Below are positions 1 through 5,014 of a stretch of DNA of 5,014 nucleotides, one piece after another. Under the pieces are notes generated by a model, which was not told the DNA's origin, did no database searches, and saw only the letters and a list, made by a program, of their open reading frames with translations. Position 1 is the first letter of the stretch; every line of letters begins with the position of its first letter. The stretch is from an uncultured Chloroflexaceae bacterium (GTDB taxonomy: Bacteria > Chloroflexota > Chloroflexia > Chloroflexales > Chloroflexaceae), in assembly GCA_937141995.1 (NCBI GenBank), contig CAKZQX010000513.1:1-5014 (forward strand), in the 5' to 3' direction. Made by a program: the position numbers and the translations under genes.

Positions 1-140
1 GTGGGCAGGTGTTGCTGCGCGGCCAACGTGACGGCTGGTATCAGGTGACGACGCCTGATGGCACTGAGGGCTGGATGTCGGCGCAAGTGCTGAATCTGCC
101 GCCCCAGGCACCCACAACCGTGCCGACGGTCATCCCCTGA
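1..140 (+). CDS. C-terminal end of an SH3-like (SH3b) domain protein, partial
   Basis: Only the last 45 codons are present; the reading frame enters at base 3 and ends with TGA at 138-140. The visible residues match the second half of a bacterial SH3 domain: a DGWYQV strand, a short turn (TPDGTEG), then GWMSAQVL, the usual G-W-(V/M)-x-x-x-x-L ending. A short tail rich in Pro and Thr follows. Bacterial SH3 domains commonly sit at the ends of secreted or envelope proteins and bind peptides or cell-wall material, but the rest of this protein lies outside the window, so its role cannot be stated. The gene is separated from the next by about 300 bp containing its own promoter, so it is probably a different transcription unit. 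No clear stem-loop terminator is seen after its stop. The domain call is fairly secure; the identity of the whole protein is unknown. Confidence 0.75.
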   Translation, partial: GQVLLRGQRDGWYQVTTPDGTEGWMSAQVLNLPPQAPTTVPTVIP

Positions 141-193
141 GTGCCCCTCTTCCAAGGTTGTATGCTTTCGGCTCCGCATGCCCCACCAATGAT

Positions 194-222
194 CTGACCG
201 GGCGGGGGGGCTGTGATATAAT
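194..222 (+). promoter_or_regulatory. Housekeeping sigma-70-type promoter with extended -10
   Basis: A perfect TATAAT lies at 217-222, preceded by TGA at 214-216 (extended -10, TGN). Exactly 17 bp upstream is CTGACC at 194-199, which matches four of six bases of TTGACA. Transcription would start near 229 and run toward the phosphatase gene, giving a leader of about 220 nt. The 17-bp spacer (200-216) is unusual in holding GGGCGGGGGGG, including seven consecutive G at 204-210. This is the best promoter I could find in the window and the likely driver of the three downstream genes. Confidence 0.7.
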
Positions 223-335
223 GTGTACAATACATAAACCAAAAAGTATTTTCGCATGAAGTTCTGCAAATAGTACACCGATAACTGCGGATTATTTTTA
301 GCCTTCAGCGTGGTCGCTATCAGTTCGCGTGAGCC

Positions 336-431
336 TGGTAGCGCCTTTGGGTACCGCCTGAAGATGAGTGCATGCCGGCTACGCCATAGGACGACTTCCT
401 GAGAATCTCTGGGCTATGGTCTTGGTAGCGC
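336..431 (+). repeat. Pair of 9-bp direct repeats TGGTAGCGC
   Basis: TGGTAGCGC occurs at 336-344 and again at 423-431, with start positions 87 bp apart. The match extends imperfectly to 12 positions with two differences (CCTGGTAGCGCC versus CTTGGTAGCGCT). Both copies lie in the predicted leader of the phosphatase gene. Each contains GTAGC, which can pair with the single GCTAC at 378-382, so the two copies could compete for the same partner. They may also be protein-binding half-sites, or a chance repeat. Confidence 0.45.
378..429 (+). promoter_or_regulatory. Imperfect RNA hairpin in the leader
   Basis: GCTAC (378-382) pairs with GTAGC (425-429), and CCATAG (384-389) pairs with CTATGG (414-419). 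The tip can fold further: CC (398-399) with GG (411-412), then GAG (401-403) with CTC (407-409), closing an AAT loop. The two main stems total 11 base pairs, separated by a small asymmetric internal loop. No U-tract follows, so it does not look like an intrinsic terminator. It ends 11 nt before the ribosome-binding site at 441-445, so it might affect translation initiation. No comparative support is available here. Confidence 0.4.
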
Positions 432-440
432 TCGATACCT

Positions 441-445
441 AAGGA
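441..445 (+). promoter_or_regulatory. Ribosome-binding site for the phosphatase gene
   Basis: AAGGA lies 3 nt before the ATG at 449, which is closer than ideal. An in-frame TAA at 440-442 closes the frame just upstream, so 449 is the first possible ATG. A later ATG at 512 (codon 22) begins a more family-like N-terminus, but its nearest purine-rich motif, AGGAGAG at 489-495, is 16 nt away. I favour 449 with some doubt. Confidence 0.5.
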
Positions 446-448
446 TGT

Positions 449-2458
449 ATGAACGAGCGTATAACGACCCATTTCCCTGAACAGCACCAGGAGAGTGTGC
501 AGACGACATCAATGTATAATCGGAGCATCAGTACGCAACTACGCTGGTCATATTTGATCTCTTCAACGCTGCCCCTGCTGTTGGTGGGCATGCTGCTCAT
601 TATGCTCAGTTTTCGGGCTCAGCAGCGGGCTGTGTATGATGAACAGATCTCGCTGGCAACTCAGGCATCTAACAATATTGCGGCCTATATTACGGGACTT
701 GAGCCCCAGATCCTCAGTTTTGGGCGGCGTGTGTTGAGCAATGACACCGATGATGTTCCGGCGGCACGGCTTGAGCAGACGGTGCAGGAGTTGTTTCGCA
801 GAAACTGGCCGGATGTGCATGATCTGACGGTCGTCGATACAGAGGGTCAGGTATTGACTCACTTCTCGCGCGATCTGATCCTGCCCGGCGAGATGCGTGA
901 TCCCGGCGATGATCCGCTGGTGCAGGCCGCCTTACAGCAGGGGCGCGGTGGCTGGAGCGATATTACCTATACTATGGATGATCGCGCGGTGTTTACAATT
1001 GTGCTACCACTACGCACCCAGCAACCATCGCCCATCGATCAGACCGGCGTGAGTGGTGCAGTGCGGGCCACCGTGAGTGCTGCGCCCGTCCAACGCTTCT
1101 TACGTCCGGCGACGGACCAACCCCAGTTGGTGACCTATGTGGTTAATGGTCAGCACGAAATGATGCTCAGTGATAGCCGGCGTGATTGGCAGCCGCCGAC
1201 CGGCCTTGATGCGCTCTTCAGTACCGAGAATGCCAGTGTGCTCTACCGGGGCGGGAATGGTCAGCAGGTTATTGGGGCGCGGGCGCGGGTGTTTCCCAGT
1301 GACTGGTGGGTCATTGTTGAGCAACCGTCCAGCGAAGCTTTTGCCACGTTACGGCGGAGCGTGGTGCTGCTGGCAACTCTGGTGACGGTGGTGGGCGTGC
1401 TGGCGCTGGCCCTGGGTCTGTTTCAGGCGCAGAAGATCCTGCGGCCGTTGCGCGCGTTGGGGGCCGGCGCACGGGCGTTTGGCGCAGGGCAACTGGACTA
1501 TCGTATTGATGTTCATCGTCGGGATGAGATGGGCCAACTGGCGCAGACCTTCAACCAGATGGCGGCGCAATTGTCGTTGAGCCTGTCGGAGATCGAACGC
1601 CAGAATGAGCATTTGCGCAACGGCCTGATGCTGGCACGCGATATTCAGATAGGATTGTTGCCCACAACTCCGCCCTGGAACCAGCAGTCGCTGGCGGTGG
1701 AGGCTCGGTCTATTCCAGCCTATGAAGTTGGCGGTGATTTTTATACCTATCTGGCATTACCAAATGATCGCGCGGCTGTGGCCGTCGGCGACATCTCGGG
1801 CAAGGGGATTGCCGCCGCGCTGCTGATGGCGCTGACGAGTAGCGCGGTTGAGTCGCAGGCGCGTCATATCACCCGGCCCGCCGAGGTATTTCAGCTATTG
1901 AATCGACTGCTCAGTCCCCGGTTGAAATCAAATCGGATGAATGCCGCGCTGGTGTATGCGGTCTTTGATCTTCAGGCGCACACGATGACGGTTGCCAACG
2001 CCGGGATGATCGCGCCGCTGTTGATCTGCGGGAAAACGTGTGTAGACGATAAGACACGCAACTCCGTTTCAGTATGTGAGTTCGTGGAAGTTGGGGGATT
2101 TCCCATCGGTTCTCTGCCGGATGCCGGCTATCAGGAAGTAACGATTACCCTCCAGTCCGGCGATACGGTCCTCTTTGTGAGCGATGGCGTGGTGGAGGCG
2201 AGAAACGCATCGGGCGAGATGTTTGGCTTTGAACGCCTGGAAGCGCTCATGACGACGATACAGGAAGGGTACGATACATCGCTGCTCGTGTCGTTTATTC
2301 TGCAACAGGTGCAGGAGTTTATTGGGTCGGCGGAACAGCATGATGATATCACGGTGGTTGCGGTGCAGCCGACCCTCCTGCCACACGAGGCGCATGACTC
2401 GCAGGCGGATCTGCATGTCGAGTCGGCGGCGGCCACGCTATCCGTCCACACATCATAG
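449..2458 (+). CDS. Membrane-anchored Cache-HAMP-SpoIIE (PP2C-type) serine phosphatase
   Basis: 669 residues. It likely removes phosphate from Ser/Thr of a regulatory protein, as RsbU and SpoIIE do with anti-anti-sigma factors, in response to a signal outside the cell. Order: cytoplasmic N-terminus; membrane segment about 34-55; extracytoplasmic double-Cache-like sensor about 56-300; second membrane segment about 304-325; HAMP about 327-379 (P333, DEMGQL at 359-364); short coiled linker; SpoIIE/PP2C domain about 390-640. Metal-binding motifs are present: EVGGDFY (426-432), GDISGKG (447-453), VSDGVVEA (577-584), HDDITVV (631-637), so it should be active. Oddities: the family's NAGH reads NAGM (517-520), and an apparent insertion of about ten residues near 526-548 holds the only three cysteines of the protein (527, 531, 543). 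A polar tail of about 29 residues follows the catalytic domain. Target and ligand are unknown; no antagonist or anti-sigma gene is in view. Confidence 0.93.
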   Translation: MNERITTHFPEQHQESVQTTSMYNRSISTQLRWSYLISSTLPLLLVGMLLIMLSFRAQQRAVYDEQISLATQASNNIAAYITGLEPQILSFGRRVLSNDTDDVPAARLEQTVQELFRRNWPDVHDLTVVDTEGQVLTHFSRDLILPGEMRDPGDDPLVQAALQQGRGGWSDITYTMDDRAVFTIVLPLRTQQPSPIDQTGVSGAVRATVSAAPVQRFLRPATDQPQLVTYVVNGQHEMMLSDSRRDWQPPTGLDALFSTENASVLYRGGNGQQVIGARARVFPSDWWVIVEQPSSEAFATLRRSVVLLATLVTVVGVLALALGLFQAQKILRPLRALGAGARAFGAGQLDYRIDVHRRDEMGQLAQTFNQMAAQLSLSLSEIERQNEHLRNGLMLARDIQIGLLPTTPPWNQQSLAVEARSIPAYEVGGDFYTYLALPNDRAAVAVGDISGKGIAAALLMALTSSAVESQARHITRPAEVFQLLNRLLSPRLKSNRMNAALVYAVFDLQAHTMTVANAGMIAPLLICGKTCVDDKTRNSVSVCEFVEVGGFPIGSLPDAGYQEVTITLQSGDTVLFVSDGVVEARNASGEMFGFERLEALMTTIQEGYDTSLLVSFILQQVQEFIGSAEQHDDITVVAVQPTLLPHEAHDSQADLHVESAAATLSVHTS

Positions 2459-2506
2459 CTCTACCTCCTGGCCCGGTTTTGCCTGACTGCACCCGTTCTA
2501 CCTTCT

Positions 2507-2513
2507 GGGAGAG
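2507..2513 (+). promoter_or_regulatory. Ribosome-binding site for the MshC-like gene
   Basis: GGGAGAG sits 3 nt before the ATG at 2517 (the GGAG core is 5 nt away). This fixes the start at 2517, in agreement with the usual beginning of this family, a short strand before the YVCG zinc-ligand motif. The 58-bp gap after the phosphatase stop shows no terminator hairpin and no good -10 box, which supports read-through from upstream. Confidence 0.65.
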
Positions 2514-2516
2514 TAT

Positions 2517-3722
2517 ATGCTGCTGTATGATACATATACCGCCGAGAAAGGCGTGTTTTCCATTCCGTCGGATCGCCCGGTTACGCTCTATGTCTGTGGG
2601 GTGACGCCATACGATACAACTCATATCGGTCATGCTCGTACCTACCTGGTTTTTGATATGCTGGTGCGCTACCTGCGTCGGCACGGGGCCGAAGTAGCTT
2701 ACTGCCAGAATGTCACCGATGTTGATGATCCGCTCTTCGAGCGGGCCCGGCGTGATGGTGTGCCCTGGCAGGATCTGGCGCAGCAACAACTGGAGCGCTT
2801 TGTTGCCGACTGTGCCGCGCTCAATATGCTGCCGCCGACCTACTTTCCCAAAGCCAGCGCAGAGATCGCCACCATGATTCCGATGATTGAGCGGCTGGTG
2901 GGACTGGGCCATGCCTACGTCCGCGAGGGCAATGTCTACTTCAACATTCATACTGACCCCGACTTCGGTAAGATGGCGCGTATGGGCTATGCCGATCTGC
3001 TGGCAACCGCCAACGAGCGCGGCAATAATCCTGACGATCCTCGCAAGCGTGATCCGTTGGATTTTGTGCTCTGGCGTACCCCCGCTGCCGACGATCCTAC
3101 CTGGGATAGCCCCTGGGGACCGGGGTTGCCCGGCTGGCATATTGAGTGTAGCGCGATGGCAACCCGCTACCTGGGTTCGCAGATCGATATTCATGGTGGT
3201 GGGAATGATCTGCTCTTCCCCCACCATCCGTGTGAGATTGCGCAGGCTGAACCGGTGACGGGGGTGCGCCCGTTTGTGCGCTTCTGGATGCATACCGGCA
3301 TGGTCGGGCTGGAGGGCGAGAAGATGAGCAAATCGCGTGGCAATCTGGTCTTTGCCCGCGATGCTGTCCGGGAGCATGGGCCGGATGCGCTGCGCTGGTA
3401 CCTGCTCAGTTTTCCTTACCGGGAAGATTTTGACTACCGGCATGCCGATATGCTTCAGACCGCAACCCGCCTTGCGCGCGTCCGTCAGGCGCTCGATGCC
3501 ACTGGCGGCAATGCAACCGCGCTCGATCCTACCCGCGCGCGTACCGCCTTTGATGACGCGCTGGGCGATGATCTTAACACGCCCCTGGCATTCGAGATAT
3601 TTGGTGAGTTCAGCAACGAGGTTATGAGCGCGGCCGCCGAGGGGCGTGATGTGCGGTCAGCGCAGGCGACCCTGGCTGAACTGGCAGATGTGCTTGGCCT
3701 GCAGATTCAGGCCGAAGGATGA
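2517..3722 (+). CDS. MshC-type cysteine ligase: CysRS paralogue lacking the anticodon-binding domain
   Basis: 401-residue class I aminoacyl-tRNA-synthetase fold. Visible landmarks: YVCG with zinc-ligand C27; HIGH-type motif HIGH at 36-39; NVTDVDDPLFERA (65-77); PGWHIECSAM (205-214) with second zinc ligand C211; PHH with H236; KMSKS (269-273). It should make cysteinyl-adenylate in the cytoplasm. GVTPYD (28-33), DDPLFERA, LNMLPP and the ERGNNPDDPRKRDPLD stretch (167-182) resemble actinobacterial MshC, which joins cysteine to glucosaminyl-inositol in mycothiol synthesis. Others, such as PGWHIECSAM and E240 at the fourth zinc-ligand position, are CysRS-like. After KMSKS only about 128 residues remain, as in MshC, against roughly 190 in E. 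coli CysRS; the missing end is the anticodon-binding domain. A role as the cell's cysteinyl-tRNA synthetase is therefore unlikely but not excluded. The acceptor is unknown; automatic pipelines may call it cysS. It precedes a binding-protein gene by 7 bp. Confidence 0.85.
   Translation: MLLYDTYTAEKGVFSIPSDRPVTLYVCGVTPYDTTHIGHARTYLVFDMLVRYLRRHGAEVAYCQNVTDVDDPLFERARRDGVPWQDLAQQQLERFVADCAALNMLPPTYFPKASAEIATMIPMIERLVGLGHAYVREGNVYFNIHTDPDFGKMARMGYADLLATANERGNNPDDPRKRDPLDFVLWRTPAADDPTWDSPWGPGLPGWHIECSAMATRYLGSQIDIHGGGNDLLFPHHPCEIAQAEPVTGVRPFVRFWMHTGMVGLEGEKMSKSRGNLVFARDAVREHGPDALRWYLLSFPYREDFDYRHADMLQTATRLARVRQALDATGGNATALDPTRARTAFDDALGDDLNTPLAFEIFGEFSNEVMSAAAEGRDVRSAQATLAELADVLGLQIQAEG
3715..3719 (+). 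promoter_or_regulatory. Ribosome-binding site for the lipoprotein gene, inside the ligase gene
   Basis: AAGGA overlaps the last codons of the MshC-like gene and lies 10 nt before the ATG at 3730. The upstream stop (TGA 3720-3722) falls between site and start, a layout typical of translational coupling. The ATGs at 3719 and 3722 are in another frame and lead to a stop after 24 codons or fewer, so 3730 is preferred. Confidence 0.5.
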
Positions 3723-3729
3723 TGGCGTT

Positions 3730-5014
3730 ATGCATAAGCAACACCTCCGTAAAAACCAGCGCTTCCCGTCTGTGCGCAAGCATCCGGCATTGATTCGGGG
3801 CGATCTACGGCATGCGTACTGGCTGCTGATCGCGCTGCTCCTGCTGATCGTGGCGGGTTGCCGGGCAGCCCCGCGACCACCGGGTAACGCTCCCAGCGGG
3901 ACGCTCAACTGGAGCCTCGAAGGTGTGCAAGATCTGCCCGGTCTTGACCCCGCGCAGGCCGGCAACCAGCAATCGACGACGGTCATCAACCTGGTGTTTG
4001 CGGGTCTGGTGCGGCTGGATGGCAATCTGGAAGTGCAACCCGATGGAGCGGAGAGCTGGCGCGTCAGCGATGATGGCCGGGTCTACACGTTTAAGATCCG
4101 CCGCAATCTCCAGTTTGGGAATGGTGATCCGGTAACGGCGCACGACTTTTTCTACTCGATCAATCGGGCCTTGACGCCGACGACCGGCTCATTTAGCGCG
4201 CCGGCCCAACTCAGCCATGTGGTTGGGGCGGTTGATGTTGCCGAAGGCCGGGCGGAGTATGCGAGTGGCGTACGTGTGCTTGATGACTATACCCTGGAAA
4301 TCGAGCTGAATGAACCGCAGGCGTTTTTCGTCTCGCAACTGACCTATCCGCATACGTTTGTTACGCCGCGCCGACTGATTGAGCAGGCGGGCGATGACTG
4401 GGTGAAAACTGCATACGGCACAGGCCCCTACATGGTCGCGGAGTGGCGACCCGGTGAAGAGATTATGCTCACGGCCAATCCGCACTACTGGCGCGGTTCG
4501 CCGGGGATTGCGACGGTGCGCTTTCCCTTCTACGCAACGAGCGAAGAAGCCTACCAGCATTATCGCAATGGCGACCTGGATATTGCGGGCAGCGGCCAGA
4601 ATGGTATTCCTGCCGAGCGGGTTAGCGAAGTGAAGCATCTGCCCGACTTTCGCTCCTCACCCGCGCTGAGTGTGCGCTACATCGGCTTTAATAATCAGCT
4701 TGCGCCCTTTGACAACGCTTCCGTGCGCAAAGCCTTTGCGCTGGCGGTCGATAAGCAGGATCTGACTGAGCGTGTGCTCTCCGGGACAGTTATCGCCACC
4801 AACCGCATTCTTCCCGATGGTCTGGTCGGCTCCCGGCTGGCAGTGCGCGGTCAGGATTTTGACCCGACCGGTGCGCGCTCGGCGCTGAATCAGGCGGGCT
4901 ACCTGGGCGGCCATGAACTGCCTCCCGTGACCTTTACCTATGCGCTGGAGGGTGATAACGCACAGGTTGCTCAGGCGTTGTACCGCTACTGGCGCGATCA
5001 TCTGGGGATCGAGG
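3730..5014 (+). CDS. ABC-transporter substrate-binding lipoprotein, family 5 (OppA/DppA-like), 5' part
   Basis: 428 codons are visible and the frame stays open at the window end; family members usually run to about 500-600 residues. It should be a lipid-anchored extracytoplasmic protein that captures oligopeptides or a similar solute for an ABC importer. The N-terminus is basic, then a hydrophobic core (about 31-42) ends in the lipobox VAGC with the acylated cysteine at 44. Family 5 hallmarks follow: LDPAQAGNQQS (72-82), VFAGLVRLDG (89-98), DPVTAHDFFYSINRAL (133-148), YGTGPYMV (229-236), and later a PFDNASVRKAFALAVDK segment. The stretch before the hydrophobic core is long (about 30 residues), so GTG at 3772 or TTG at 3790 are possible alternative starts; ATG 3730 has the better ribosome-binding site. 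The 7-bp gap to the ligase gene argues for one operon. Peptide versus other substrate (nickel, sugars, opines) cannot be told from this portion, and no permease or ATPase gene is in view. Confidence 0.92.
   Translation, partial: MHKQHLRKNQRFPSVRKHPALIRGDLRHAYWLLIALLLLIVAGCRAAPRPPGNAPSGTLNWSLEGVQDLPGLDPAQAGNQQSTTVINLVFAGLVRLDGNLEVQPDGAESWRVSDDGRVYTFKIRRNLQFGNGDPVTAHDFFYSINRALTPTTGSFSAPAQLSHVVGAVDVAEGRAEYASGVRVLDDYTLEIELNEPQAFFVSQLTYPHTFVTPRRLIEQAGDDWVKTAYGTGPYMVAEWRPGEEIMLTANPHYWRGSPGIATVRFPFYATSEEAYQHYRNGDLDIAGSGQNGIPAERVSEVKHLPDFRSSPALSVRYIGFNNQLAPFDNASVRKAFALAVDKQDLTERVLSGTVIATNRILPDGLVGSRLAVRGQDFDPTGARSALNQAGYLGGHELPPVTFTYALEGDNAQVAQALYRYWRDHLGIE

Larger units (their letters stand above)
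223..448 (+). other. Non-coding leader between promoter and phosphatase gene
   Basis: This stretch has no convincing gene on either strand. Its first part (about 223-300) is clearly richer in A and T than the rest of the window. The second part contains a 9-bp direct repeat (336-344 and 423-431) and an imperfect hairpin (378-429). The length from the predicted start of transcription to the start codon, about 220 nt, is long for an ordinary 5' leader and leaves room for regulation by RNA structure or a bound protein. I do not recognise a known riboswitch class. Confidence 0.5.

Noticed and set aside
41..235. Minus-strand open frame of 64 codons across the intergenic region
   Set aside because: It overlaps the SH3 coding end and the predicted promoter, has no recognisable domain, and is short enough to occur by chance.
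254..267. Near-palindrome GCATGAAGTTCTGC as an operator
   Set aside because: The arms are interrupted by an extra base, the site is short, and it matches no repressor site I can name; a chance occurrence is likely.
279..298. Possible intrinsic terminator before the T-rich stretch near 290-299
   Set aside because: Only a three-base-pair stem (CCG/CGG) can be drawn, far too weak, and it would lie inside the leader of the downstream gene.
2349..3443. Minus-strand open frame of 364 codons
   Set aside because: It lies antisense to the phosphatase end and most of the ligase-like gene. Its translation shows no recognisable motif, and the + strand proteins there carry clear family motifs.
2517..3722. 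Calling this gene an ordinary cysteinyl-tRNA synthetase (cysS)
   Set aside because: The catalytic motifs fit the superfamily, but the length after KMSKS is about 60 residues short, removing the anticodon-binding domain, and several segments match MshC better. CysRS remains a fallback if the genome has no other copy.
3719..3793. 24-codon + frame ORF starting with the ATG that overlaps the ligase stop (ATGA)
   Set aside because: The tight overlap suggests coupling, but the frame ends quickly and is not the lipoprotein frame. ATG 3730 leads directly into the lipoprotein signal and mature protein.
4189..4638. Minus-strand open frame of 149 codons
   Set aside because: It is antisense to the family 5 binding-protein gene, whose + strand translation carries strong family motifs throughout this stretch.

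Overview
The window is a piece of bacterial chromosome of moderately high GC with all genes on the + strand. Protein style suggests a Chloroflexota bacterium, perhaps close to Chloroflexus: a Cache/HAMP/SpoIIE phosphatase, an SH3-tail protein and a family 5 solute-binding lipoprotein, with mixed GC-leaning codon use. This is an impression from protein style; no taxonomic marker gene is present.

Layout. Positions 1-140 hold the end of an SH3-like protein. Positions 141-448 are non-coding and carry a strong extended -10 promoter (194-222), whose spacer contains a run of seven G. A predicted leader of about 220 nt follows, with a 9-bp direct repeat and an imperfect hairpin. Then come a membrane-anchored Cache-HAMP-SpoIIE/PP2C serine phosphatase (449-2458), a short cysteinyl-tRNA-synthetase paralogue of the MshC type without the anticodon-binding end (2517-3722), and the start of an OppA/DppA-like lipoprotein (3730 to the window end).

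The last three genes lie 58 bp and 7 bp apart with no visible terminator or good internal promoter, so one transcript from the 194-222 promoter is likely. The phosphatase would sense an extracellular signal and act on a phosphoprotein, typically an anti-sigma-factor antagonist. The ligase-like protein would activate cysteine and join it to a small acceptor rather than to tRNA. The lipoprotein would capture peptides or another solute for an ABC importer. No partner-switch protein or permease is visible, so a shared pathway is inference.

The points most worth a second look are the MshC-like enzyme, which mixes MshC-like and CysRS-like sequence features, and the clustering of all three cysteines of the 669-residue phosphatase within 17 residues of an apparent insertion in its catalytic domain.
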